Below the pieces are notes generated by a model, which did no database searches, was not told where the DNA came from, and saw nothing but the letters and a program-made list of their open reading frames with translations. Positions 1 to 10,916 of a stretch of 64,000 bases of DNA are shown here, piece by piece. The DNA lies in the NCBI GenBank assembly GCA_009767595.1, contig VSDK01025658.1:186001-250000 (forward strand), read 5' to 3'. This DNA comes from Symbiodinium kawagutii (lineage: Eukaryota; Sar; Dinophyceae; Suessiales; Symbiodiniaceae). The translations under genes and the position numbers were made by a program. Each line of letters begins with the position of its first letter. Within the stretch, counting starts at the first letter, position 1.

Positions 1-649
1 ACAAATAACAATTTGTGTGCATGTCCGTCACAGATGAGAAACCAATACATACATGACATTTTAAACCAGGGATTCTTGTCAGTTGTCAGCCACACTATCA
101 TCAACAACCTACTAGCCATCCACCCGCCTGCTCAGATTGTTCTTGCCCGCTGTTGCTTACTACCCCTATCATCAACGATCTTCACTATTATGAACATGAT
201 TAGAAACCATCATTAACCGTCCATCAATCGTGATCAAACATCAAGGCATGAGCGAACCATGACAAACTATCATCAACCAATCATCAACCATCAATCAACG
301 AACATTGACCATTACTATTCACAACTATCTCACCATCTTTCAACATCATTCACCATCAATAACCGTTAATGACCTTCAACCTCTTGGTTTCACCAACAAG
401 CACCATTAGCCATCACTATCTATTGTCAACCATTCTCAAACATCATTGACCACTATCAGTGCTATTAACCAAAATGGTGAACAATGATGTCATTCTTGAT
501 AGTAGTCGAGAAGGGTTGATATATGATTGATGACCCGTCATAATTGTTAACCGTATCAGTTAATAACCGAGAATGTCAACCCGATCATGATTAATAACCA
601 GTGGTAACGGGTTAATCACAATGGTTCATCCAAGCTCCCAAGTTCACTC
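1..649. repeat. CCATCAACC-type degenerate tract
   Basis: Dominated by variants of ACCATCAACC, CACTATCAACC and CATTAACC up to about 460, then mixed sequence to exon E46. No gene seen. Confidence 0.8.
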
Positions 650-715
650 CTTGGTGGCCCCTGCACCCAAGGCTGCTTCGCTGGCAGCTGCACTGGCCGA
701 CTCCATCGTGGAGCC
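650..715 (-). CDS. Exon E46 of the Ala-rich gene, GA donor
   Basis: Acceptor CACATCGCTCGCCCAG|GGC, phase 0, GSTMESASAAASEAALGAG then ATK to AAG|GAGTGA (GA type; the next codon would be a stop). CCATCA-type tract to the left, TGATGG-type to the right. Confidence 0.55.
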
Positions 716-1553
716 CTGGGCGAGCGATGTGGAAGGTTCGGTGGCGAGAGATCACCAGCAGTCGGTGGAAGTCCACTGGGAGTTCCAACCATGGTCAATC
801 TAGGGTTGATTCGTGGTTAATGATGGTCAGTGGTGCTTAATGAGGATTACTAATGTTTACTGATGATTACTATTGGTTACTGACGATTGATGATGTTTTA
901 TGATGCTTAATGGTGGTTGATTAACATTGAATTCGTGGTTAACTGATGGTTGATGACTACCTGATGGTTGATTTGTGGTTCAGGGATGGTTCCTCCCTCG
1001 TCACATCCACCTGGTATAATTCACAGTTGACCAACTGATATCTGTGGTATAACCAGTTGCATAAGTCAGTCAACTCCTCAGTCAAATAATCTGCTCAGCG
1101 TAACCAACCCAGAAGTGCTCCACTGCTCTCCAGCATTTTGGAGAGTTGTGAACGTCACAGAAACTTGTACTGGAGCAGTGGATCAAAGAGAAGGAACACC
1201 TAACAGGTAGGGACGAACCCCAACAGGAATCACGGGTAAAGCATCAGTTCACCACCTAAAGTGCTGCTAAAGTGGTTGGCAGTTATGAGCAATCGCACTG
1301 ATGAACCATGCTGATCCTCTATCATTTGCGATCACAATCGTCACAATCATCCTCAGCCGCATCAGCCATTCTGAGCCATAACCATCTACAATGTTCCATG
1401 TGTTCGTAGCCATCTCCTCGGCCACTATCAAGCATGATCAAGCATGGTCAACCATTGTCAACTATGTTCAACCATGATCAACAATGATCAAGCATGAACA
1501 TTGCACAGTAAAACCTGGTTCATTCAGCCATGGCAGCCCCCAGCCCTCGTTGC
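716..1553. other. Intron between E45 and E46
   Basis: Plus strand is TGATGGTTGA-type at about 797-990 and CATGATCAAGC/CCATTGTCAACC-type at about 1380-1500; the middle is unremarkable. Confidence 0.5.
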
Positions 1554-1598
1554 CTTCATCTCTGAAGCTAACGCACCGCAGGCAGCAGCAGCTACTTC
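1554..1598 (-). CDS. Exon E45 of the Ala-rich gene, GC donor
   Basis: 45-nt phase-0 exon EVAAAACGALASEMK with acceptor CATCACTGATCACTCAG|GAA. The in-frame donor is AAG|GCAACG (GC type); the frame is open for nine more codons. Confidence 0.5.
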
Positions 1599-1704
1599 CT
1601 GAGTGATCAGTGATGGTTGTCAAGAACAAGTGCTGAGAATGCTTGAGAGTGACTCTTCACACTGGTAAATAGCGTTGACATTATATAGCTAATACTATGG
1701 ACAG

Positions 1705-1708
<4 letters not shown>

Positions 1709-1745
<37 letters not shown>
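1709..1745. repeat. (TAA)n microsatellite
   Basis: About twelve copies of TAA/ATA in a row. Confidence 0.95.
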
Positions 1746-1746
<1 letters not shown>

Positions 1747-2063
1747 GTGCTGTATAATTGTAAAATATGATGTATTGTACTATCGCTAATAAAAACACGA
1801 GCAATGTGTTGATTTTAACGTATTGCTAGTGGTTAACACATAGTCATGCTTGAACATAACTATTGACACAATACTGTGGTTACTACTAGCGAATATGCAC
1901 TTGTCTATTTCAACCACTATGAATAGATAACAATGACTAGTAGGAAAAATAAATGCAAATAGTGGCCAATGGTGATAGAAAATGGGTTGGAAATTGTTTG
2001 GGGAATTTATTTTTTTTAGTTTGGGGAATTTTTCTTTTTTTTCCTTTCCTGGAGCTTTTCCCT

Positions 2064-2162
2064 GGTATTTGCAGCAGTTTCGAGCCAGAACCTGTCATTT
2101 TGCGCGGTATTTGCTGCATTTTGGGAAGTCAGCCTCGCGTTTTGCGTGGTATTTTCTGCATG
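2064..2162. repeat. 42-bp tandem repeat running into the gap
   Basis: GGTATTTGC/TTCTGCA-type units begin at 2064, 2106 and 2148 (period 42). The array is broken by the N run, which probably hides more units. Confidence 0.7.
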
Positions 2163-2490
2163 NNNNNNNNNNNNNNNNNNNNNNNNNNNNNNNNNNNNNN
2201 NNNNNNNNNNNNNNNNNNNNNNNNNNNNNNNNNNNNNNNNNNNNNNNNNNNNNNNNNNNNNNNNNNNNNNNNNNNNNNNNNNNNNNNNNNNNNNNNNNNN
2301 NNNNNNNNNNNNNNNNNNNNNNNNNNNNNNNNNNNNNNNNNNNNNNNNNNNNNNNNNNNNNNNNNNNNNNNNNNNNNNNNNNNNNNNNNNNNNNNNNNNN
2401 NNNNNNNNNNNNNNNNNNNNNNNNNNNNNNNNNNNNNNNNNNNNNNNNNNNNNNNNNNNNNNNNNNNNNNNNNNNNNNNNNNNNNNNNNN
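2163..2490. other. Assembly gap, 328 N
   Basis: N run between a 42-bp tandem repeat and a G-rich hairpin. Frames crossing it are meaningless. Confidence 0.99.
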
Positions 2491-2497
2491 GGGGGGT

Positions 2498-2518
2498 TGG
2501 GGGGGCGCAGCCCCCCCA
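2498..2518. repeat. G/C-run hairpin
   Basis: A run of seven G then CGCAG then seven C can form an 8-bp stem with a 3-base loop, right at the gap edge. Confidence 0.7.
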
Positions 2519-2699
2519 TGCGTAACAAAAGATGAGAATAAATCACATATAATCTAAAGGTAGGAAAAATGATACAAGATGATCTGATAGAAATGATCCC
2601 CATGCATAACAAGAGATGAAATTAATCACATAGAATATATGATTAAGAAAAATAGTAGATGATGATATGATATATATGATACATGATAGCGGGGAGGGC

Positions 2700-2832
2700 T
2701 GTTTTAGGGTTTGAAATTTTAGGGTTAAAGGTTTTCAGGGTTTGAGGGTTTGGGTTTTTCAGCGTTTCGGTGTTTTAAGGTTTAGGTGTTTTAGGGTCTT
2801 AGGGTTTTAAGGTTTAGGAGTTTTAAGGTTTG
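2700..2832 (+). repeat. Degenerate TTTAGGG-like telomeric sequence
   Basis: Irregular GTTTTAGGGTTT, TTTAGGGTTA and TTTAAGGTTTAGG units. TTTAGGG is the telomere repeat reported for dinoflagellates; here it is interstitial and decayed. Confidence 0.55.
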
Positions 2833-2845
2833 CCTTGCTTCTGCA

Positions 2846-3020
2846 AGGCAGAAAAACAAAGAAACAAAAAAACAAAGAAGCAGAAAATCAGAAAAGCAGA
2901 GAAGCAGAAAAGCAGAGAGGCAGAAAAGCAGAAAAGCAGAAAAGCAAGAAAGCTGAGAAGCAGAAAATCAGGAAAGCAGAAAAGCAGTAAAGCAGAAAAG
3001 CGGAAAAGCAGGAAAGCAAC
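2846..3020 (+). repeat. GCAGAAAA-type purine-rich repeat
   Basis: Degenerate AAGCAGAAAAGCAGA units. The Lys/Gln-rich reading frame over it is an effect of the repeat. Confidence 0.85.
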
Positions 3021-3592
3021 AGGGATGGGGAAAAAAAGAAAAATTCCCCAAACTAAAAAAAATAAATTCCCCCAAAAAATGGCCCTCCATAGAAAATGGT
3101 CAATGTGTTGTTTATTGGCGCGGTTGATGATGACTGATGATGATGATGTTTGACAAGTAAATTGCTCAAAAAATGATGATTGAAGTGGGTTGATCTTGAC
3201 GCATAACCATTATTTACAATGGAAAATGGTTGATGCAATAATGGTACACATTGGTTGATGATGATGGTGGTTAAGAATCGCTGGTACTAGTTCATAATTT
3301 TCGTAATGGCCAACAATCTTTCATGTTTTTAAAAATCAATCCTTAGCAGTTCTTCAGTCCACCAAGGTCAGCATTGACGATCATAAATTAACAGTGTGGC
3401 TAAGTTGTCCCTCCTAAACATTTATGTCACTATGGCCTCATTGCCACAATGGTCCAAAACCACCAAACACTGTGGCCATACACCTATTAGTGGTAGGTAT
3501 TCATCTCACTATGGCTATAGAACTTACAACGTATCTCCCCTAAGGCATTATTGAGAGGCTAAAATTATGACACTTAAAACGTCGAGATGTTA

Positions 3593-3982
3593 TCAAAGTA
3601 TGTTTTCCCAGCCCGCCTTGGAAAAACTGAGAGCCACAGACAGCAAGGCGTGCATCCTGCTTGCACCAGGCACCGGTGCCTGGAAATGCTGAATGTTGAA
3701 GCGCATGAAAGCCAACTGGTGCCTGCACACCGGTGCCTGGAAATTGCGAAGCTTGACACGCACCGCCAACTTGGCCATTTGAAACCAATCCTGCGACATG
3801 GCTCCCGCCTGCGAGGGGAAAGTATCGAGCATTGTAGCCCAGAAGCGTTCCACTGGAATGGTCCCGGTCTGCATGGGGAGACCAGCTGCAATCATGGCCA
3901 AAGCCGCCCGGCGCCACATCCACAGACCCTTCAAGCGGGTGTTGAGAAGCCGCTTGTACCGCAAATGTGCCTTGCTAGTCAT
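3593..3982 (-). pseudogene. Decayed ORF, possibly transposon-derived
   Basis: A 129-codon minus frame with protein-like stretches (IPVERFWATMLDTFPSQAGA, MSQDWFQMAKLAVRVKL). The part after it is duplicated internally (NFQAPV twice), where a GGCACCGGTGCC palindrome recurs. The ERFW..M pattern reminded me of transposase-type ORFs, but I cannot assign a family. Confidence 0.3.
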
Positions 3983-4037
3983 AATGGAGCGAATCGTCCT
4001 GGTTGGTCTCCCTGCTTTGTGGCTGGACTTGCGACTC

Positions 4038-4102
4038 CACCAAGAAGTGCTTCACCAAGAAGTGCTTCACCAAGAAGTGCACTCAAGAAGTGCTTCACCA
4101 AG
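4038..4102 (+). repeat. 15-bp tandem repeat
   Basis: CACCAAGAAGTGCTT repeated about four times, the third unit altered. Confidence 0.85.
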
Positions 4103-5200
4103 TAGGAACCTAGCCTCAGCCAAGCTTTGGCTACCTTCTGGGTGACCATTTTTTGCTTCACCTAGGGCTAATTTCCAAGTCGCCTTCCACCTATCTCCTC
4201 TCCTTGGAACCAGTCCCTCCCTCGTTCGAGTTGCTTCACATGTCATCCAGCACCAGTAACCCAGGTCCTTCCTCACTTGAAACCTTGTTTTTGGTCGACC
4301 ACCCATGCCACCATTTAACCCTTGGTCTGGATCCCTAAAACCGTATCTCCTGAGCACTTCTTGGTATGTCTTCTTTGTGGCTGGACTTGCTTAGGCACAG
4401 GAATTCTCTGATGCCCGGAACTCTCTCGCCTTGAGAATGATAGCTACTCCCGGACGTGTCGGTGGCCATGAGCTTTGATGGTTGTAGACACTGCCAACCC
4501 ATTGGCTCACGAAACCAGATCAACCATGGGTTGACACCGGTTGGCCATCACTGATCATTGAACACCAGTTAACCAAGAAGTATCAAACCATCATTCATGA
4601 ACCATTGGCAGTCGTGATTGCCGAATCCTTCTCGACCAACCCCCAATTTGAGTAAGTCCCATTTGCCATGATCAACCATCCTTAAGCACTATTAACCATG
4701 ATCAACCATCATGGACAAGCAGTATTTGGCTGTATTGACCATCAAACAAGCTGATGAGGATCTTCTCTTACCCGTTTTTGTCAACCATCCTCCACCAAGA
4801 CCAACTATCACCGAGCATCACTGAGCATGATCAGCCATCCATGAAGACCATTATTGACCACCAATTCATCATCATTCACCTACCGTTACCTGCCATTAAC
4901 CAACAGCCTTCACAACATTGACACATCATGGGCAGGTGAACCACCATTAATCAAGATTGCCCATGACAAACCATCACTGACCCTAGTGATAATCATGTCA
5001 ACCACTCACCATGGTGGTTATCCGCTTACACCCACTAACCCTCATTCACCAGTAGCCATGATTAACGACTACTAGCCACTATTGACTACTTGAAAAAAAC
5101 GATTAACCCCCACTATGAATAGTGGTTTCCACTCCATGTAAACGTCATCAATCCATGGTTCGGTCATCCCTGGTGGACGGCTTCCCCTCGTTGTTCGGAC

Positions 5201-5290
5201 GCAACCAGCGCTCTGCCCAGTCTCTGCCGCTCGGCCTTGCGCAGCACTGAGCGGTCCCTCGCGGGCCGTTTGTTGCGCTGCGGCACCGGC
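5201..5290 (-). CDS. Exon E44 of the Ala-rich gene
   Basis: Phase-0 exon of 30 codons beginning AGAAAQQTAREGPLSAAQGR and ending GQSAGC before donor GTCCGA. Acceptor GCCCGGCATCCCGTTGAG|GCC. CCATCA tract 4540-5060 on the left, TGGTTG/GATGG tract 5320-5720 on the right. Confidence 0.6.
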
Positions 5291-6700
5291 CTCAACGGGA
5301 TGCCGGGCACGTGAAGGGCAATGGTTGCATGGTCGGTGATGTGGCATGGTGGGTGAATCTGAATGGTTGCTACTTATGGTAAGGATTCCATGTAGGGGAT
5401 CACAATGGATCTTAGACAATGTGGGAGGTGGATCATCATGAGTGATGTTTCCAAGAGTATTGAACAAATAAAGGTGTTCGTTGATCATGGCGATGGATGA
5501 TAATGGCCAAAGTCATAAAATCACACCAATAATAAAATTATTCGTTGATGGTGAAAATATGGGTTCGTGATGGCTAGTAATGTTAATTGCAATTATTGAT
5601 CATTAATTACGGCAAGCTATGATTGTTACTAGTGGTGAATGCCTACTGTTGAGGCATTAATCATGCTTTATTAATTCCATGTTTGGTGGTGAATGATGGC
5701 TAGTGATGGGGAATAGAAGACTACAATAATCAAACTAAATACTATTTTGCTATTTTGGGGGCTATTTTGGACCCCCATGGAAAAAACGACTCATTCAATT
5801 TGATGAGCAGGTTGCATCTCCCATCAGCCAACTGCAAACTGGTGGACCTCTCTACTCACAAGATCGATGGATCAGCCATCTGTGAGCAGCATCAACCTTG
5901 CAGTTAAACAAGCGAAACAATTATGAACAAACCACATTACTAGCCAAGGAACATCCCGCAATTGCTCGACTAGTTAGCAAACTATAGTACTTATTGACAA
6001 ACGAGTACCTCCTAACCACCCAATCATTTGCAGATGGTTCATGTAATATTCTCAACTAGTCAACCACTTGTTGGATAATTGGGCCAAAACAACCGCAACA
6101 GTCATTCATAAGCACTCGTTTTCTAACACCCCCAACGATGATTTGAAATCTCCTCCAGTTCAACAACGGCGCGAATTTCTATGGGCGTGTGCCCTTCAAA
6201 TATGGTTCCTTGACGTCAGTCACGGCTTCTACTGGTTGGTGAATGCCAATGATTCCATGACCTTGGCAGCACTTCCCCCACTACTACTGTTGTAGAACCA
6301 TTCATCTTCTCCATGCTTTATGTCAGTTGAATCCATGAATACAGCTATCTTAACCGACAACACTTAGGATTTGACAGCAATGCAAAGGACACGATTTACG
6401 CTCCATGAAATGGACAAGGAAAAATGCGACAATCTCCTCACCGTTGTTGGTTGTTGTTGGGGGAACGTCAGCATTCTGATATGGACAAATCCACCAATGA
6501 GGTTCCTCCCTGGCGGGTTTTCACTCTAAAAAGAAACCTCTTGGTGGAGAACATGGAGAACAAGGAGAGCCGCGCAGAATGAGTGTCTAGTCTCAGGGTG
6601 CGTGGCTACAGCAACCACAGCAGTTGTCTGAAAAGTTCCAGAGCAGCAACTCAACATCAACAAGAGTAGCCGTCAGCAACAAAATAGCAGCAGCAGCAGC

Positions 6701-6735
<35 letters not shown>

Positions 6736-6797
6736 CGAACACGACAAGAGTCTCAACAACAACTATGACAACGAACACGACAAGAGTCGCAAGGCAC
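5291..6797. other. Intron between E43 and E44
   Basis: TGGTTG/GATGG-type at 5320-5720, CAACC-type near 5830-6100, and an AACAAC/CAGCAG repeat at about 6645-6775. No gene seen. Confidence 0.5.
6683..6737 (+). repeat. (CAG)n/(CAA)n microsatellite
   Basis: GCA units followed by about fourteen CAA/ACA units. Confidence 0.95.
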
Positions 6798-6842
6798 CTC
6801 TTTGGCGGCTTCCTGAGGTGGCTTTCCGGCGGCAATTTTCTC
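6798..6842 (-). CDS. Exon E43 of the Ala-rich gene
   Basis: 45-nt phase-0 exon EKIAAGKPPQEAAKE. Acceptor AGCACCCCAGCCACAG|GAG, donor GAG|GTGCCT. Close in length and style to E24. Confidence 0.65.
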
Positions 6843-8741
6843 CTGTGGCTGGGGTGCTGAACTCAACGCAAGCTGCAAAGTGGTGACCCAAAACGGGTTG
6901 CCAAGGAGATACTACGACTACTGAAGTTAGATACAACAACTACGCAACAAAAAATGTGTAAACCATAGAATGCAATAGATATCAGCAGGATTTTCGTCAT
7001 CCATCCTTGAGATGATCGAGCATATCCATCGTTGAGCATGATGGAGGATATCACTATCAGCTGAATATCTATGGCTGCAATTATTTCTGGACTTGAACGG
7101 TTCAAATCTGAGTTGAAGGACATTTGCACTTGCAGCCCCATTGAACTATCAAGTGCGAAAATGGCGTTGGAGCCGGTTACCATCAGGCTAGTGCAGTAGG
7201 AATGTCGCCGCCCTGTGTGCAAACATCGTCGGCATATTTCTAATGACTACTATGCATTACAGCATTGTCCAAGATATGTCCGTTACCCTGCCTTGGGTGC
7301 CACCAAGTAAAATGTGTGGTGATGGGTTGACAACATTTGCTATCCATGACAGTGAAGTTTTCTTGGGCACACCACTCTGAGAAACGACGACCTGACCTAT
7401 TTGTGGCACTTAGGGCCAACCCAAAGGCCGGATACTTGGGGATATTGCAACGCATCTGATGTCCCAACGTCTGCTGTGAAGTCACTTCCTAGGAGGTCTC
7501 CACTAGGCACCTTACTCTTCAGAAAGGTCAACTTGTTGAAGAATGCTTGTCTTGTTTGGTTGGAGTCCGAAGAGATTGGGGCGTGACCCGCTGTTAGTCA
7601 ATTCCAGTTTTATGTCCTTGCCGGGGCAAACGCACCAGCAAGGCCCTGCCAATTTTCAGGCTACTTGCGTGTTGAACTTGAACACCTAGCTTCAAAGCTG
7701 CATTTTGCTTGCACTTTGTCCGAAGACTCCAATCTTGGGACTTGCCATCCATGGTGACTTTGCTGGGGCAGACGTGGACCTTCAAGGAGATCTAGAAGGT
7801 TTGGAACGAGATGCCGCTGGCCTCCCCGTCCCAGGAGAACACAGAGTAGTCGGCAAACGGCTTACTGGAAGATCGGAATTTGGAATGTGCGAAAATGTGG
7901 GGTGTTGAACGTGCCATGTGACCCTTGGACTAAGACCTCCAGCATCTTCCACTTAGAAAGCCTTCGTGGTTGGAATGCTCTGCTCCTTTCGGACGTGACC
8001 TTTGCCCACAACTTCCCCCGTCAGTGCATAGAAAAAATGGACCATCATCATTGCTACTGATAAGGTAGCCGTTCACCATCGGTGCCCGGGGAACCGTTGA
8101 AAGGATCGACAAATACGCAGCTTTCCCTTGCAACCTTCCGTGGTAATCTACCTGAATGGAATCAGTACTTGTCATCATAAATAACTAATGCGTAATTTCC
8201 CAATGAGTGCTCTGTATCCTTTATCTTCAGTTCTCTTGGTCCACACAGGTATTTACACAACATAACTATGTATGTGTAAATTCATATCTGTTCATTGAAA
8301 TAGATTCAAATTATGCATATGTGACAGCAACTCATGAGGTTCGGGCGAACTCTACAATTTGACAGGCTCCGATTCCCTCAGGTGGGTTGAACCTTCGCAA
8401 CTCGGATCTTCCAAGGATCCCAAGATATGATCATGGAAAACACGAGGGAAACGCAGCAGCATTTTGTTGGGCACACCAGTTTCGAGATCACCAGCAAACG
8501 GCATGTTGGTGGTTGGTATATCCTGCAGTGTCATTTCACCACAATCAACCTTTAATAAACCATTGGATGAACCATAGGAATAATTGACCATTAACCTTAA
8601 TTAATCCTCAATTAACCAATACCAACTATTCTATAACCACGCTTCCAGCATTGATTAAAACCGTTTATCTTAATTAAGGCTTCAAACCTGGCTGAACGTT
8701 AAATAACCATACTCCAAATAACCTCGCATTGTTGCGGTTAC
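6843..8741. other. Intron between E42 and E43
   Basis: Mostly unique sequence; includes the endonuclease-like relic at 7240-7485, further broken coding-like sequence to about 8180, and a TTAACC-type tract at 8530-8730. Confidence 0.45.
7240..7485 (-). pseudogene. Relic of a LINE AP-endonuclease domain
   Basis: Residues 29-49 of this frame (NRSGRRFSEWCAQENFTVMD) and 57-73 (THFTWWHPRQGNGHILD) follow the end of the endonuclease/exonuclease/phosphatase domain of LINEs: Asn, then an Arg-Gly-type turn, a Cys/Asn helix, then T-W-P and an Ile-Asp pair. Sequence on either side is in other frames, so it is broken. Separate from the 28.6 kb element. Confidence 0.45.
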
Positions 8742-8810
8742 GTCGAGCGGATGCGGGTCCTTCCATGTGATTTCGGCGGCTGCTTTCATGGCCAACTCAG
8801 CCTGCACTTC
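8742..8810 (-). CDS. Exon E42 of the Ala-rich gene
   Basis: Phase-0 exon of 23 codons, EVQAELAMKAAAEITWK then DPHPLD, with acceptor CGCTGGAACCTAG|GAA and donor GAC|GTAACC. A GA donor after the Lys (AAG|GACCCG) would give a 17-codon form. Confidence 0.6.
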
Positions 8811-9576
8811 CTAGGTTCCAGCGGTCTCATCATGATCATGATTATCAGTCACTTGATCATTAACCTTACCTCATGGTAGCACTTAAACTATGACTTTAAC
8901 CAGGACTAAGGGGTAAGGATGGTCAATCATGACGAGGACTAGACATCAACCACCACTACCTCCTATTCACCTCTCTCAAGCAGCTGCTTACCCATCGTTA
9001 ACCATTAATTTACCATCATTCTCAATCATGATTGGCCATGGTTTGTCACAACAAAATTTGCTCTTACCGACCATGATTAGCCTTCACCACCCTGAACCAG
9101 TGTCAATCAACATGCGCCAGTGTCAACTATCAACTTGCTATTTATATTCCGACCATTACTTGTAGCATCCATAATTGTGAACTATCATCAACCCCGACTA
9201 GTAAACATCGATGCACTATTTACCCTATGAATCAACTATTGTTTGCCAAAATCCCTCATTAATATTGAACCCAAAATCAACCCACTGTTGACCAGTTGCA
9301 AAAAATAGTTGAATTGTGGGTTAATTTGTTTGCCATCGTTAATGCTATAGGTTCATTGATGGTCAATCCAACCAACCACTCTTGGTACGAACCACACCAT
9401 TGGTTCCTTTTTCCATACTTAATTCATCCATTGTCACTGGATTAATTTTCATGATCGTAAATACTTACTAGTAGGTAATACTAAGAAAGAATGGTTGATC
9501 GATTTAATAGACTATAACAATAAAAGTGGTTACTGTTTGATTCGTGTTGACGGTTCATTCATCCACCAGTCACCAC
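8811..9576. other. Intron between E41 and E42
   Basis: ACCATCA/TCAACC-type sequence from about 8930 to 9480. No gene. Confidence 0.55.
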
Positions 9577-9666
9577 CAACGCAGCGCCACCCAGTGGCTG
9601 CTGTCAATCCCAACTTCTTGGCTTCGTCCGCGGCAGCTTTGGCTGCGGCTTCAGCTGGAACTTTGC
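9577..9666 (-). CDS. Exon E41 of the Ala-rich gene
   Basis: Acceptor TTCATTTTGCTGCAG|GC, then KVPAEAAAKAAADEAKKLGL and onward to TGCGTTG|GTGGTG. One of the few exons entered in phase 2. Composition resembles LEA-type helices, which is only a likeness. CCATCA-type tract 8930-9480, TGATGG-type 9690-9900. Confidence 0.6.
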
Positions 9667-10120
9667 CTGCAGCAAAATGAAGAATCCTGGGATGGGTTGC
9701 TACATGGGTACGAGGGGTTGATAACTAAGGGTTGACAACCGAGGGTAGATACACAACTCAAGATTGCCAAGGGTTACGAATGTTCACTCAGTTGATCATG
9801 GCTGAGTTGATCATGGCTAAACTGATTCAGAATGTTTAACTGATGGTGAAATGATGGTGTCTTCGTGGTCAACTCGTGGTTCATCATGTCTACTTCCTAC
9901 TTAAATCGCAATGAACTGATGGTTACTGTCATGCTGAACTGACCAAAAATTCGCTGAAACAGGGAGTTCACGTGAGTGGGCCGAGCCTTGCAAAAGGGAA
10001 ATAATCACACTAATATAATTGTTACGTATGGTCAGTAGCTAAGCATCGTGCTTGGCCAACGGCGAAACTTCGAAGCATGTGGTTAGTTCGTGACAGCGCA
10101 TTGAGGAAAAAACCCAAGAC
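9667..10120. other. Intron between E40 and E41
   Basis: GGGTTGATAACTAAGG and GTTGATCATGGCTGA-type sequence to about 9900, then unique. Confidence 0.5.
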
Positions 10121-10162
10121 CGCTTCACACCAGATCCTGCCTTCTTGAACAGCTTCTGCAGC
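10121..10162 (-). CDS. Exon E40 of the Ala-rich gene
   Basis: Acceptor CCCAGCACACTGCTCCCAG|GCT, phase 0, AAEAVQEGRIWCEA, donor GCG|GTCTTG. The frame is open for about 30 more codons, so the 3' edge is uncertain. Confidence 0.55.
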
Positions 10163-10856
10163 CTGGGAGCAGTGTGCTGGGATGTTTCCCGAAAGCACGT
10201 CGGTTCGGGGATCCGTGCTTCAATATCCAAATTTACCAGCATTCAACCTCCATTAGCCATAGCTAGCCTTCGCTTTTTAAGTATCCATTGTATTGAAAAT
10301 CATGAACCACCATTCGCCATTGGTGGTCGCCATTCAACAAATCTGTTAACCAGCAGCAGCGATCATGGGAGGTATACCGTCGTCGGTTGGTAACGTCGGT
10401 GAATGATGGCTACGAATGCAGATTTCAGGGTCACTCGTGCGGCTGAGATAACCATTCTTCACCATTCTTAACCTTGACAGCCCAGCTTTTGAATTTAAAC
10501 AGCGTCGTCATCCGAAGGCTTCCATACTTAGTTTTCTGTTCTTCACCATTACTCAGGGAGACCGCGGAGGCAGTATAGGGTCGGATTTGTCAAAACCAAA
10601 AACTGGAAACTGCCGCCAAATATTGTCATTCTAGTTTTTGACAAACAATACTGCCAGCTTGGTGTTCCTGACTCTGCCTAATTTCAGCACTAGGTTATCT
10701 GTCGAGATACTGCCGAATACAAATTCACACCAGCAGTTTTCTTTGATCTGACGGACCATCTCGTTGGACCAACGAAGAATCTGAGCGAAACAACTCCTTT
10801 CCATCCGTCGCTGAACCTTCGTTTCGCCAAGTGGCCATCTGAGCCGCCTGCGCCAC
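10163..10856. other. Intron between E39 and E40
   Basis: Mixed sequence with a short CCATTAGCC/ACCATTCGCC stretch at 10220-10330. No gene. Confidence 0.45.
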
Positions 10857-10916
10857 CTGCGCTTTGTGCCGCTGCTCTGCAGCAGCCAGGGCTCGCCGGG
10901 CGCTTTGCTGGGCGGC
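10857..10916 (-). CDS. Exon E39 of the Ala-rich gene
   Basis: Phase-0 exon of 20 codons, AAQQSARRALAAAEQRHKAQ. Strong acceptor CCCACAACTGCCCCAG|GCC, donor CAG|GTGGCG. The frame remains open past the donor (VAQAAQMA), so a longer exon cannot be excluded. Confidence 0.65.

Larger units (their letters stand above)
1999..3072. mobile_element. Segment bounded by 44-46 bp inverted repeats
   Basis: Arms at 1999-2044 and 3029-3072 are near-perfect inverted copies; shared blocks include GGGGAATTTTTC versus GAAAAATTCCCC and AGTTTGGGG versus CCCCAAACT, differing only in homopolymer length. Inside are a 42-bp tandem repeat, the N gap, a G-run hairpin, TTTAGGG-like sequence and a GCAGAAAA repeat. No transposase is visible. 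It could be a non-autonomous element or a folded-back assembly artefact near the gap. Confidence 0.5.
1599..5200. other. Intron between E44 and E45
   Basis: Holds a (TAA)n run, the inverted-repeat segment with the first gap, a decayed ORF near 3.6-4.0 kb, a 15-bp tandem repeat and a CCATCA tract at 4540-5060, each listed separately. Confidence 0.5.

Noticed and set aside
1953-2612. Long frames crossing the first N gap (about 190 codons on both strands)
   Set aside because: Most of their length is N; the flanking residues come from a minisatellite and poly-T/A runs.
2830-3153. Lys/Gln/Arg-rich 107-codon plus frame
   Set aside because: It is a translation of the GCAGAAAA repeat and one arm of the inverted repeat.
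6593-6860. Thr-rich and Val-rich frames
   Set aside because: Translations of the CAA microsatellite; only the small exon E43 within has splice-site support.
7090-7115. GGTTCAAATCT resembling a tRNA B box
   Set aside because: No A box, acceptor stem or anticodon arm could be found around it.
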